A stretch of 48,001 bases of DNA from Gammaproteobacteria bacterium (lineage in GTDB: Bacteria; Pseudomonadota; Gammaproteobacteria; Arenicellales; JAANXG01), in the NCBI GenBank assembly GCA_024638505.1, contig JAHEKE010000023.1:1-48001 (forward strand), in the 5' to 3' direction. A model generated the notes under the pieces. The model was given only the letters and a program-made list of their open reading frames with translations, was not told where the DNA came from and made no database searches. Shown here in pieces: positions 1-9,274 of this stretch. Both the position numbers and the translations under genes were made by a program. Numbering within the stretch: position 1 is the stretch's first letter; each line of letters starts with the position of its first letter.

Positions 1-2903
1 TAAGGCTGGTCGCGAGTGGCAGAGATGATTGGCGTCGCGCGGTAACGGTTTTGCTGCAGCATTTGGACAATCAGCTGTACCGGGCCGTTGACATGTTGAC
101 CGAGATGCTGCGCTACCGGGATCAGTGGTTGAGGCATCTCGGTCCAGGCATGGCGCATGAGCCAGAACAGCAGCGCGCGGCGCTAGAAGCCGCTTGGTTT
201 AGCGCTGTTCATCGGGAACTGAGTGCAGTCGCGCAGGTTATACCAGACGATCTGCAGCGGGAGCTTACGGCATGTGCGGCTTATGCTGCGGAGCAGCTAG
301 TGTCTACTAAATCCGACAGCAAAATTACAGCATGGCACCGGTCAGATTCGTTTGCCAGTGACGCCCCTCATGACCTTGCGCGATGGCGGGGGTTACGTGA
401 GATTCTGCTCACCGCGGCAGGAAACTGGCGGCAACGGGTGAACGTGCGCATCGGATTTCCTGCGGGCGCGTCGGAAACCCAGACCAGCATGAAGTCGAGA
501 ATACTGGCGTTGATTGACGCACTCTCCGCCAATGATGGGATTCGGCAGACCTTGCTGAAACTGGACCGCATTCCCGATGTGGTTTTTACCGATCAGCAGT
601 GGCACGTGCTCTCCGCGCTGACACGTTTGCTGTCTTTGGCAGCAGCAAGGCTTAATCTTTTGTTTGGCGAAAAGGGTCAAGTCGATTTCTCAGAAATCAA
701 TATGCGGGCTAATCAGGCTTTGGGGTCCCTGGATTCACCCAGTGAGCTGGCGTTGAGGCTTGACTGTAAAATCTCCCACCTGCTGGTGGACGAATTTCAG
801 GATACCTCACTCACACAGTTTCAGCTGATCAAGAACTTGACCGCGGGCTGGACGCAGGGAGACGGACGCACGCTGTTTCTGGTTGGTGATCCCATGCAAT
901 CAATATACCGCTTCAGAGAGGCAGAGGTGGGGCTGTTTCTGCGCGTGCAGAACAACGGAATCGGCAACCTAAAGCCCACGCCGTTAACGCTGAGCGTAAA
1001 TTTCAGATCAGATCCGAAGCTGGTCTCTTGGATCAACGCAGCCTTTGCTGTCTGTTTTCCGACAGCGCCGGACCTGACCCGTGGCGCAGTGAACTATACC
1101 GAATCAGACGCAGCCGCGGCATCGAAGGGCGGCGCCGGCGTAACGTTTCATCCGTTTTATGACGAGGATGAATACGCAGAAGCGCAGCACGTTATCAGAC
1201 TGATTCAACAGAGCTGGAAGCGAAATGCGCAAGAAAAAATAGCCATTCTGGTGCGGGCACGCTCAACGTTGCGACGAATCCTGCCGGAACTCGATGCGGC
1301 TGGCATTGAATATTCGGGTATAGATATTCAGCGACTTACCTGGCAACCGGTGGTGCAGGATCTGTTATCAATTACCGCCGCGCTGTCCTTTCCGGCCGAC
1401 CGCATTGCCTGGCTAAGCATCCTGCGTGCGCCATGGTGTGGTTTGACTCTGCGCGATATATATTTGCTGGCCAATAACGCTGAGCAGATTTGTATCTGGG
1501 AATGTCTTAACAATAAGGATGTGGTCGGCAAGTTATCTGCGTCGGGGCAGCGACGGCTTGAGCGATTTCTCAGGCCAGTCTCTCGCGCCATGCGCAGTCG
1601 CGGGCGTTTGTCTACCAGCAGACGTGTGGAAAATGTCTGGATTGAACTGGGGGGGCCGGCATGTGTTCATGCACACGAGTTGAGCAACGTCCGGGTTTTC
1701 CTCGCCTTATTAGAAGACCATGAGCGTCGCCATGGGATAGAAGATTTCGCGGGACTGAGCAGATCTGTGACTGAACATTGGGCACAAACAGGTAACCACG
1801 CGGATCCACGACTGCAGATCATGACGTTGCACAAAGCCAAAGGTCTGGAGTTCGATACGGTTATCATTCCTGCAGTGCACCGACAGCTGCGACGGGAGGC
1901 GTCCCGTCTCCTGCTGTGGGAAGAACAAATGGATACCGAAAATGCGTCTCTCCTGCTGGCGCCGCTGGCCGAGGTCGGCCCGCAAACAGACCAGCATTAC
2001 GACTATTTGCGCGCGGTGCATGCAGAGAAAGAACATTTTGAGACCTTACGATTACTCTACGTTGGGTGTACCCGGGCCAGGCGCAGTGTGCACCTGTCTG
2101 GCATACTGAGTACCGGTCAGGGAGGCAGGGTTGTCCGGCCACGCAGCCACAGTTTGCTCGCTAAGTTATGGCCTCGGCTGGGAGCAGAGTTTGAACATTC
2201 TGCTGTTAAGCAATTTGAGTTATTTGCTGCCCGTCCAGCTAAAAGTGGTGAGTCTAGACTGCGCAGGCTTCCACTATCGTGGCAGAACACAGTACCGGAT
2301 TCTGTAAAGTCCAAGCGCGAGCCGGTAGATGTGGAAGTCCCGGCGGAAGACATTGAATTCATCTGGGCAGGGGAGACGGCACGACAAATCGGAGTTTTAG
2401 TGCATAACATGCTCGAGCGCATGGCATGGGACGGAATGGAAAACTGGGACCTGCGGCGTTTGTCGGAGTTGCAGCCTGTTTGGCGTAAACAGCTCATCAA
2501 CTGGGGCGTGCCAGCAGAAAAGCTGGACAGCGCCGCCGGTCAAGTTGCAGCAACGTTATCTAACGTTTTGTGTGATGAGCGCGCGCTATGGATACTATCT
2601 GGTAATCATGAGGATGCGGCGAGCGAGTACGCGCTGAGCTATGCGCGTTCAGGGCGTGTGCGAAATCTGCGCATAGATCGGACCTTCATTGATCATAAGG
2701 GTACGCGCTGGATTATCGACTTCAAGAGCAGTGCACACGAAGGTGGCCGGGTGGATGATTTTCTGGATCGCGAGCAGCAGCGATATCGGGAACAGCTGGA
2801 GAGCTATGCGCAAGCGTTCATAGCGCTGGAACAGCGACCGATCAGGCTTGGCCTGTATTTCCCGCTGTTGCAGGGATGGCGGGAATGGGAATACCCAGGC
2901 TGA
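1..2903 (+). CDS. AddA/RecB-type UvrD-family helicase-nuclease, 5' end outside the window
   Basis: Double-strand-break processing helicase-nuclease of the UvrD superfamily 1, AddA/RecB type. The frame is open to the left edge, so the N-terminus, including the expected Walker A motif, lies outside the window. Visible helicase motifs are DEFQD (Walker B, about 789-803), GDPMQSIYRFREAE (from about 886), NFRSD (about 1000), MTLHKAKGLEFD (1821-1856) and LLYVGCTRARR (2052-2084). Near the C-terminus, RIDRTF followed by WIIDFKSS (about 2718) looks like a PD-(D/E)XK nuclease core, as in AddA. A partner AddB-like nuclease would be expected just upstream but cannot be seen. The gene ends convergently with the next one. 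The family call is strong; the choice between AddA, RecB and a standalone UvrD-nuclease is inference. Confidence 0.88.
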   Translation, partial: RLVASGRDDWRRAVTVLLQHLDNQLYRAVDMLTEMLRYRDQWLRHLGPGMAHEPEQQRAALEAAWFSAVHRELSAVAQVIPDDLQRELTACAAYAAEQLVSTKSDSKITAWHRSDSFASDAPHDLARWRGLREILLTAAGNWRQRVNVRIGFPAGASETQTSMKSRILALIDALSANDGIRQTLLKLDRIPDVVFTDQQWHVLSALTRLLSLAAARLNLLFGEKGQVDFSEINMRANQALGSLDSPSELALRLDCKISHLLVDEFQDTSLTQFQLIKNLTAGWTQGDGRTLFLVGDPMQSIYRFREAEVGLFLRVQNNGIGNLKPTPLTLSVNFRSDPKLVSWINAAFAVCFPTAPDLTRGAVNYTESDAAAASKGGAGVTFHPFYDEDEYAEAQHVIRLIQQSWKRNAQEKIAILVRARSTLRRILPELDAAGIEYSGIDIQRLTWQPVVQDLLSITAALSFPADRIAWLSILRAPWCGLTLRDIYLLANNAEQICIWECLNNKDVVGKLSASGQRRLERFLRPVSRAMRSRGRLSTSRRVENVWIELGGPACVHAHELSNVRVFLALLEDHERRHGIEDFAGLSRSVTEHWAQTGNHADPRLQIMTLHKAKGLEFDTVIIPAVHRQLRREASRLLLWEEQMDTENASLLLAPLAEVGPQTDQHYDYLRAVHAEKEHFETLRLLYVGCTRARRSVHLSGILSTGQGGRVVRPRSHSLLAKLWPRLGAEFEHSAVKQFELFAARPAKSGESRLRRLPLSWQNTVPDSVKSKREPVDVEVPAEDIEFIWAGETARQIGVLVHNMLERMAWDGMENWDLRRLSELQPVWRKQLINWGVPAEKLDSAAGQVAATLSNVLCDERALWILSGNHEDAASEYALSYARSGRVRNLRIDRTFIDHKGTRWIIDFKSSAHEGGRVDDFLDREQQRYREQLESYAQAFIALEQRPIRLGLYFPLLQGWREWEYPG

Positions 2904-3019
2904 TAACGCAGCGCGTAAATCCTATCCTTTGCTCACCTAAGTACAGGCTATATCGCGGGTAATGCAACTGTATGCCTAAAACGCTGTAAACTAAGGGCTG
3001 GCGAGTCGCAGCGACTGTA

Positions 3020-4081
3020 TCAGTAGTCTACTTCGAGTGGCAGATGCACGGTTTGACCGGTTCTGATTGCTTTAGTCACTGCATCCGTCCACTCCATGTA
3101 TTTAACCCCCGAAGCGAAATCAGTATGGGTGACAGTCTCGCTCCCGCGTATGGCATTAATGAACTCTTCTTCAACTCGCCAACGACCCCGCTTTTTTTTC
3201 GGAATTTTGACAGGAGAGAGCTTCTTGTGTCGCCGCTGGCCAGCCTGCAGTGCTAACTCACCGCTTTTGTCTGTCAGCAGGATGGTACCATCGGTGCCGC
3301 AAATAAAAATCTCGACTGCGGGAAGGTGACCAACAACGGATGAAATGCACAGTCGCATGTGCCCTCCCTGCTCCATCCGGCAGAGGACTTCGACATGATC
3401 AGGTATGGTCATCGCAATGCGACCACCATCTGCTCGCTTACGGTGTCGAACGACATTCTGCCCAATAGCTTGTACCGTTTTTGCCGGCCCCACCCAACGC
3501 ATCACGGCCTCATACCAGATTCCCATGTACATAATATTGTTACCCGACAGGTCCCGGTCATGACGCCAACTGGCGGGTGAATCCCATTGCGGGAAGTGGC
3601 TGCCGCTGGTGATTCTGGCGTCAATCTCAATCAGGTCACCAATGTATCCACTTGTTATTAAATCGATAATTGTCTGGTCAAACTCCAGGGTGTGGGGCGC
3701 GGGTACGACTTGGGCGATCAGGTGCGGGCACACGCGTGATGCCTCCAGCATTGCCTGGGCCTCGATGGAGTTCAGCGCCATCCGGGCCTCACACAGCACA
3801 TGTTTATCTGCTTCCAGAGCGGCGATGGTCACTGGTGCGTGCATATTTGGCCAGGTTCCGATACAGATCGCGTCCACGTCTTCGTCATAAACAATTTGCA
3901 ACCAGTTTTCCGCGATCTTGGGTATGGCGAACTCTGCCGCTACCCGCTGTGATGATGCCCGACTGCGATTGGCCACGCATACGATATCCACGTCTTTTTG
4001 CGCCCTAAGCTTCGGAATATGCAGCTTCTTGGTATTTGCTCCAGCGCCGATCACGCCTACGCGGATGATTGGTCGATTCAT
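3020..4081 (-). CDS. Gfo/Idh/MocA-family NAD(P)-dependent oxidoreductase
   Basis: Putative sugar or polyol dehydrogenase of the Gfo/Idh/MocA family, about 353 residues, cytoplasmic. The N-terminus has a Rossmann fingerprint, GVIGAGANTKKLHIP (residues 9-23), followed by a C-terminal alpha/beta substrate domain. I start it at the ATG at 4081, which places the nucleotide-binding strand at residues 6-11 as usual; an upstream ATG at 4144 would add 21 poorly ordered residues. The usual EKP motif after the Rossmann core reads EAR (residues 98-100), so the conserved lysine is absent. No carbohydrate pathway gene is adjacent, and the substrate cannot be predicted. It converges with the helicase-nuclease gene. 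Confidence 0.85.
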   Translation of the reverse strand: MNRPIIRVGVIGAGANTKKLHIPKLRAQKDVDIVCVANRSRASSQRVAAEFAIPKIAENWLQIVYDEDVDAICIGTWPNMHAPVTIAALEADKHVLCEARMALNSIEAQAMLEASRVCPHLIAQVVPAPHTLEFDQTIIDLITSGYIGDLIEIDARITSGSHFPQWDSPASWRHDRDLSGNNIMYMGIWYEAVMRWVGPAKTVQAIGQNVVRHRKRADGGRIAMTIPDHVEVLCRMEQGGHMRLCISSVVGHLPAVEIFICGTDGTILLTDKSGELALQAGQRRHKKLSPVKIPKKKRGRWRVEEEFINAIRGSETVTHTDFASGVKYMEWTDAVTKAIRTGQTVHLPLEVDY

Positions 4082-4144
4082 TATTTGTATTTGCGGTGAG
4101 TAGAGTAACCTAGGGTACCTTTTTTCCTGATCCTTTTCATGCAT

Positions 4145-4521
4145 CTCGTCGTTCGATTAAATCGGAACGAACCGATACTAGTCGCAGCAGATGCGGTGGT
4201 TTATGACCGGGCATCCCGCACTACTCAGTCTCTGAACGCTCTATACTTTCAGACGATCTGCCCCGAGCCAGGTGGTCCTGCACCAGCGCGCCGAAGGGCA
4301 GCGCGGCGTATCATGGCAGGATGCGGAAGAGGTCCCCGCTAGCTGGCAAAAGACCAGCTTGATCCGCCGGTAACGGCAGGTGAGGCTTCAGACGCGCTGT
4401 GGGGTGGTGCGGACCCCTATTGGCACGTCATATGCCTCGATGCTGAGTTAATTAAGCATCTTTTTGTATCCTTGCGGCCAATTCTGGCACACTGTTTCCA
4501 ATTAAAGAGCAGGTATACCGC
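4145..4521. other. Intergenic stretch with a possible gene relic
   Basis: About 380 bases between the divergently oriented oxidoreductase and first VOC gene. No convincing complete gene is visible. A short open stretch in the plus direction, ending in TAA at 4371-4373, translates to a protein-like C-terminus (segment RGVSWQDAEEVPASW), but it has no start codon or ribosome binding site and a stop lies upstream in the same frame at about 4233. It could be the end of a decayed gene or chance. The region must also carry the promoters of the two flanking genes; I recognise no clear consensus. Confidence 0.3.
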
Positions 4522-4902
4522 ATGCATAAAAGTAGACTGGGTGCTTTAGTTGTTGATTGTCAGACTGAAGACCTGTGGCAGGAAGCAGAGTTTTGGAGCG
4601 CCGCACTGGGTGCCAGGAGTGAAGATAAGGCCGGTCAAGTCAATGAAAAATATATTCGTCTTAAGAATGAGGAGGGAGATACGCAGGTACTGCTGCAAAG
4701 CGTTGACCATCCCAGCCGCGTCCATCTGGATATCGAGACCGATGATATCGGAGCGGAGGTGAATAGACTGATTCAGCTGGGAGCCACCGTCGTTGATCGT
4801 TTGCAGAAGTGGGTGGTGATGCAGGCTCCCAGCGGACATCGGTTTTGCGTGATTGGCCCGGTCAGGGCCGGTTTTGATGAGCACGCCAACGTCTGGTCAT
4901 AG
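4522..4902 (+). CDS. VOC-family (glyoxalase-like) protein
   Basis: Small (126 residues) vicinal-oxygen-chelate fold protein of the glyoxalase-like group. The beta-alpha-beta-beta-beta pattern can be followed: LGALVVDCQTED at the start, FWSAALGA around residue 30, VHLDIETDDIGAEVNRL in the middle, LGATVVDR and the terminal APSGHRFCVIGP. The last segment is characteristic of the Glyoxalase_6-like subgroup, where His and Glu/Gln ligands may hold a metal. No substrate can be assigned. A second, different VOC gene follows 21 bases downstream, so the two are probably co-transcribed and may act as partners or on related compounds. Confidence 0.82.
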   Translation: MHKSRLGALVVDCQTEDLWQEAEFWSAALGARSEDKAGQVNEKYIRLKNEEGDTQVLLQSVDHPSRVHLDIETDDIGAEVNRLIQLGATVVDRLQKWVVMQAPSGHRFCVIGPVRAGFDEHANVWS

Positions 4903-4923
4903 GGTTGCCGTGGGAGGCCAAAC

Positions 4924-5355
4924 ATGAAGCGCAGAGAGGGTGAAGCGTGGATGCCGGCGGACGATTACGGACGCTCTCTTGAGGGGCTGACGGTAAATCT
5001 GCTGGTTGAGGATATGGAAAGGGCGTTGTTTTTCCAACGCCATGTAATCAATGCCGATGTTGTCTATAGTGATCCAGATTTCGCTGTGGTGCGAGGATAC
5101 GGCGCGGAGTGGATGTTGCATGCAGACCACACTTATGACCGACATCCCATGAGGATTGCAGCAACCGCAGCGGGTGCACGCGGCGGAGGTGTGGAATTGC
5201 GTTTACACGGCTGTGATCCGGATAAAGCTGAAGCTGCCGCAGTCGGCCACGGATTTCAAGTGATGGCTAGCGCGGCCAACAAACCGCATGGGCTGCGGGA
5301 AGTATACTTGCTGGATGCAGACGGTTTTATCTGGGTGCCAGATGTTCCGCTGTGA
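4924..5355 (+). CDS. VOC-family protein
   Basis: Second VOC-fold protein, 143 residues. The segment LTVNLLVEDMERALFFQRHVI is the typical first strand and helix of glyoxalase/dioxygenase-fold proteins, and the C-terminus YLLDADGFIWVPDVPL is the typical last strand. A good ribosome binding site, GGGAGG, lies a few bases before the ATG at 4924. It is probably expressed with the VOC gene just upstream. The function is unknown; this fold serves in resistance, isomerisation and dioxygenation, and nothing here decides between them. Confidence 0.8.
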   Translation: MKRREGEAWMPADDYGRSLEGLTVNLLVEDMERALFFQRHVINADVVYSDPDFAVVRGYGAEWMLHADHTYDRHPMRIAATAAGARGGGVELRLHGCDPDKAEAAAVGHGFQVMASAANKPHGLREVYLLDADGFIWVPDVPL

Positions 5356-5421
5356 TCCACGGGCACTTCTTATGCCGAATTGGTTTAAACGATTCGCTTT
5401 CGGCTTAAGAAACCGTGTGCA

Positions 5422-5441
5422 GCCGGCAGCATGCTGCCGGC
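5422..5441. terminator. Perfect 20-base palindrome between convergent genes
   Basis: The sequence from 5422 to 5441 is a perfect palindrome with GCCGGCAGCA as its left half. It lies between the convergent ends of the second VOC gene and the SABATH methyltransferase. It can form a GC-rich hairpin in transcripts from either strand. There is no T-run on either side, so it is not a textbook intrinsic terminator; it may stabilise 3' ends or act with Rho. Confidence 0.45.
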
Positions 5442-5462
5442 GCGGGCAGGGAAGGCACTACT

Positions 5463-6566
5463 TTAGATCTTACTTATAGTGAGGTAAGCGTGAACGTAAT
5501 CCATGCCGTGTCCTTCGGGGTTTTCCAATACCCGGGATTTATAGGCTGAATAGTAATCCTCCATAATCGCCTGTCTCTCCTCTAAACCCCGCTGCGGGGA
5601 GAGGGCGCTGAAGTAAGTGCTCTCGTTCCAAGTGCGTATGGTTGGGATGTACTCTTGCGCAAACTTCTCTGCATTGCCATGATTTTTGAAATCACTTGCA
5701 AATGGACAGGGAACGACTTGAGTCTCCAGATGGTCAAGCCTGAGTCCCGCCTGATGTACCGGATCGGCCGAGTCGGTCAGCGGCATTGAGAATTCCTCCA
5801 CCGTGTTGTAATACTGCGGTAAGGTCATGCCAGCATACTCTTCCCTGGTTACCCGTCCCTGCTCTACGAATTCCAGCCAGATCTCGTTGAAGGTGTTAAA
5901 CATATTCACCCCGCCGGTATTACCCAGGTATCGTCCGTTTTCATCTATACAAAAATTTACCAGGACCAGTTTGCCGCCGGAGACCAATTCCTCCGCCCGA
6001 TGCAGTAGTATTTGCCGCCAATCTTCCCGCGCGCGGGCGCGGTAAAGTTGCAGTTCCTCGCCGCGCGCACCAATCATGTGAACATGGTTAGAAATGTCTC
6101 CGGGTTTGCCGCTTAGCCAGTGCATGGCGGTAGCGGAAAAGCCCAGGTGCAGCGAATTGGACGGCAGGATTTTCCGGTAGAAAGATGTGCCTGAAAAGAG
6201 GGGAAAGAGGTTGGTGAACTGGGGAAGGTAGCTTTTGAAAGGCCCCAGACCGTGGATGTTTTTAACTAACGCATTGAAATCGTTGCGCGGCTGGTCTGTA
6301 TAAATTATCGAAACTGGTATAGCGGATGCCTTTTGTCGAATTTCAGTGATCGCTGTTTGCATCATGTCGAGAGATGTACCGCCATCTGCGCAGCCCATGT
6401 CAGCAAGTGTGAAAACGGACGAAAAGCTTTGCACTGGGATGGACTCAATTGCATGCACCACCATGGGTGTGGCGTTATTGATGACATCTTTAGCACCTTT
6501 GGTCGCCAGCGAGTAAACGCCTCCGCCACTCATTGTTATGCCGTCAGCTTGGGCGGATGTGCTCAT
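5463..6566 (-). CDS. SABATH-type SAM-dependent carboxyl methyltransferase
   Basis: Methyltransferase of the SABATH family (salicylate/benzoate/theobromine type), 367 residues, predicted to transfer a methyl group from S-adenosylmethionine to a small-molecule carboxylate. Motif I reads ADMGCADGGTS (residues 56-65), the family form in which G-C-A/S replaces GxGxG. The substrate-pocket motif AMHWLS is the equivalent of plant S-L-H/M-W-L-S. The N-terminal glycine-rich stretch MSGGGVYS matches the family's opening, but the plant Gln that binds the carboxylate appears to be Lys here. The gene begins 34 bases after the dctM stop codon on the same strand, so it looks like the last gene of the TRAP operon. 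Family call confident; substrate unknown. Confidence 0.85.
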   Translation of the reverse strand: MSTSAQADGITMSGGGVYSLATKGAKDVINNATPMVVHAIESIPVQSFSSVFTLADMGCADGGTSLDMMQTAITEIRQKASAIPVSIIYTDQPRNDFNALVKNIHGLGPFKSYLPQFTNLFPLFSGTSFYRKILPSNSLHLGFSATAMHWLSGKPGDISNHVHMIGARGEELQLYRARAREDWRQILLHRAEELVSGGKLVLVNFCIDENGRYLGNTGGVNMFNTFNEIWLEFVEQGRVTREEYAGMTLPQYYNTVEEFSMPLTDSADPVHQAGLRLDHLETQVVPCPFASDFKNHGNAEKFAQEYIPTIRTWNESTYFSALSPQRGLEERQAIMEDYYSAYKSRVLENPEGHGMDYVHAYLTISKI

Positions 6567-6600
6567 AAACGGCTGTCTGGGTATGGTGTTGCGAGTCGTT

Positions 6601-9264
6601 TCAAAAGTTCAGTGAAATATCTCGATGCGCCGACTGGCAGCTTGCAACCGCCTTGGCTTGTTCTATCGACAGCCTTTTTTGCAGACGAATGCCGATAGTA
6701 TCCCTTATGGCCCGCTCATAGTCCGCGAGTTCGGGCGCCAGCTGTGTTGAGGCTGTTTTACGCCAGGCCAGATCTGCATTGAGTAGTTCTATTGCTTCAT
6801 TAAGCATTGCGCTTGCTTCGGCCGGCTGTGAGTTGTTCTCTTTTAACGCGCGTCTGGCCTTGGAGATTCGAGATTTAATATGGCTGGCACCGGCAACGTC
6901 AGCCATCTTCGTTTCAACGGATTTAATGGATTCCATAGCTTGTTCCGGTGGTTCATTCTGGATCACAGTATGCAGTGCGTCCAATTCTAGCCGCAGCGCC
7001 TGCAGGGCAGCGGTTGCCTCAATTGTGGCTTTCATATCAGCTATCGTCTGATAAGACTGGTCCACGTTGTTTCGATAAGCGGCGCGCGCTTTCTTCAGCT
7101 CTGTATTTAAGCCAACAAAGCGCTGGCGTGCCCCCACCCACGACTCCGGAATACTATTTTCAAGCTGCACCTTTTCCTCGTTTACCCGTTTAATACTCAT
7201 TTCGATTATTTCAAGTTGCTGCTCATCAACCTGTTCCCTCCGAAGCGCACGGTTTCGGGTCTTGTTCAGATCCTTGAGTCGGTCTTCGAGTTTGCGTATA
7301 TCTACCTGTATGGATCGGACTTCTTTATGCAGGGGACGGTACTCCGGCTCATAAGCCGCGATGGCGGCCTTAGCGGCGCGGATGTCTCCAGCTAATGCAA
7401 GTGTCCGACCGGCCCGTTCGAAACTCTCCTTGAGTGCGCTCTGATGATCCTCGGGTAGGTAACTCAGCTCGATAGAGCTGATTTTATCAATATTTGCCTT
7501 CAGCTCATTGCCGTTTTGGTCATAAACATTGAACACATACTCTTCCATGCATTCTTGCAAGCGGGGATTCATCGGCGGCGGTGCCGTCTCCGAAGTTAAA
7601 TAGGTGCGGTAGGGTAAGTAGTTCACCAGGCTGGGGAAGTAGCCGGCAATGGCCAGTCCAGCCAGCTGCAATAATATAAAAGCGACGGCGCCGCGGTAAA
7701 TCTGCGTTGTTTTAACGTCGGGAGGGGCAACACCGCGCAGGTAGAACAGTGCGAAACCGAATGGCGGAGTTAGAAATGAAGTCTGGATATTCAATCCCAC
7801 CATGACACCGAGCCAGACGGCAGTGATATTGGCTGAAGGATCCGAAAGTAAGATAGGCGCAACAATAGGAACGACAACCACTGCGATTTCAATAAAATCC
7901 AGGAAAAACCCAAGCAGAAAAATCACTGCCATAACCACAATAAACTGGCCCCAGAAGCCACCTGGCAGGCCAGTCAGGAACTCCCGCACCAACTCTTCAC
8001 CGCCAAAGGCGCGGAAGGCAGAGGTCAGCATAGCTGCACCGATCAGGATGATAAACACCATTGATGTTGTCTTCGCGGTCTCTATCATCACGCCGGTTAA
8101 CGTGTCGTCAACTTTATAGGCTCGCCAAGCGCTCCATATGATCGCAACCAGCAGTCCAGTTACAGCTACGCTAGCCATGGCTAGTCCGATAACATCTGTC
8201 GTGCCTTTGATGTTTTTTATGTTCAGCTCGTATTGATACAGGATGATAAAGATGGCAGCAGTGGAGACAACGGCCAGGATAGCGGGCGCATACGCCCGCC
8301 GCTTGCCCGCGGCCAGACGGTAACCGCCCATTATCATGGCGCCGATAGCGCCGATGGAACCGGCCTGATTGACCGTGGCAATTCCCATGATAATCGACCC
8401 CAGAACGGCAAAAATCAGGGTCAACGGCGGGACCAGGGCCATGAACACCTTGAGTGCAAACTGCCGGTCGTATTTCCCTGCGTGATGAACGGGAGGGGCG
8501 GTCTGCGGCCGGATAAAAGCCGATATGAGAATGTAAAGCATGTACAGCCCGACCAGCACCATACCTGGCAGGAACGCGCCCATGAACATATCGCCGGCGC
8601 TGGCCGACGTAATGTCGAATTCGGAGGGCATGGAAAACTCGCCGGTTGCTTCCTTGTACTCGGCCTTACGCGTGGTGCTGGCCTGGTCTGACGCGCTGGA
8701 CAACTGGTCAGCCAGGATAATAAGTACGATAGAGGGCGGGATGATCTGTCCCAACGTACCGGAGGCGCAGATGGTGCCGGTAGCGAGAGGCCTCGAATAA
8801 TTATTGCGCAGCATGGCCGGGAGTGAAATAAGTCCCATGGCTATCACCGTGGCACCTACGATCCCTGTGGTGGCGGCCAGCAGGGCACCGACAAACACGA
8901 CCGAAATGCCGAGGCCCCCCGGCACCGGGCCGAATAACTGCGCCATGGTTACCAGCAGATCTTCGGCGATTTTTGACCGCTCCAGCATGATGCCCATGAA
9001 AACGAACAGCGGTATCGCGATTAAGGTATCGCGCTCTACATCCCAGTACAGGCTGCGGAAGTTCGTAACCCCTGCGCTCAACCATTCGATTGGCCCGTCT
9101 TGGGCAAAATAGGCGTCAGGGTCACCGGCGAACAGATAACCGCATAATGCCGCGACGGCGATGGACAGAATGGCCGAGCCGGGTAGGGCAAACGCGACTG
9201 GAAAGCCCATGGTCAGTGCGCCGACCATCAGAACTATCAGCAGCGTTAGGAAAACCAGTTCCAT
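6601..9264 (-). CDS. dctM: TRAP transporter large permease (DctM type) with long C-terminal coiled-coil tail
   Basis: Large membrane subunit of a tripartite ATP-independent periplasmic transporter, inner membrane, expected to work by Na+-coupled uptake. Residues 1 to about 550 hold many hydrophobic segments with DctM motifs (MGFPVAFALPG near the start, IPLFVFMGIMLERS, ASGTLGQIIPPSIVLIILAD). This section is already longer than the usual 425 residues, as in TakM-like members. Residues about 555-887 are a soluble, strongly charged extension rich in heptad-like Leu/Glu/Lys/Arg patterns, predicted coiled coil, which ordinary DctM proteins lack. The gene follows dctQ by 10 bases and precedes the SABATH gene. 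I see no frameshift, so the tail is genuinely in frame. The role of the tail is unknown. Confidence 0.9.
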   Translation of the reverse strand: MELVFLTLLIVLMVGALTMGFPVAFALPGSAILSIAVAALCGYLFAGDPDAYFAQDGPIEWLSAGVTNFRSLYWDVERDTLIAIPLFVFMGIMLERSKIAEDLLVTMAQLFGPVPGGLGISVVFVGALLAATTGIVGATVIAMGLISLPAMLRNNYSRPLATGTICASGTLGQIIPPSIVLIILADQLSSASDQASTTRKAEYKEATGEFSMPSEFDITSASAGDMFMGAFLPGMVLVGLYMLYILISAFIRPQTAPPVHHAGKYDRQFALKVFMALVPPLTLIFAVLGSIIMGIATVNQAGSIGAIGAMIMGGYRLAAGKRRAYAPAILAVVSTAAIFIILYQYELNIKNIKGTTDVIGLAMASVAVTGLLVAIIWSAWRAYKVDDTLTGVMIETAKTTSMVFIILIGAAMLTSAFRAFGGEELVREFLTGLPGGFWGQFIVVMAVIFLLGFFLDFIEIAVVVVPIVAPILLSDPSANITAVWLGVMVGLNIQTSFLTPPFGFALFYLRGVAPPDVKTTQIYRGAVAFILLQLAGLAIAGYFPSLVNYLPYRTYLTSETAPPPMNPRLQECMEEYVFNVYDQNGNELKANIDKISSIELSYLPEDHQSALKESFERAGRTLALAGDIRAAKAAIAAYEPEYRPLHKEVRSIQVDIRKLEDRLKDLNKTRNRALRREQVDEQQLEIIEMSIKRVNEEKVQLENSIPESWVGARQRFVGLNTELKKARAAYRNNVDQSYQTIADMKATIEATAALQALRLELDALHTVIQNEPPEQAMESIKSVETKMADVAGASHIKSRISKARRALKENNSQPAEASAMLNEAIELLNADLAWRKTASTQLAPELADYERAIRDTIGIRLQKRLSIEQAKAVASCQSAHRDISLNF

Positions 9265-9274
9265 TGTCTGGCTG

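Noticed and set aside
4139-4342. 67-residue plus-strand frame beginning at 4139
   Set aside because: Low-complexity Arg/Pro-rich C-terminus, no ribosome binding site, and it overlaps the promoter region of the oxidoreductase gene.
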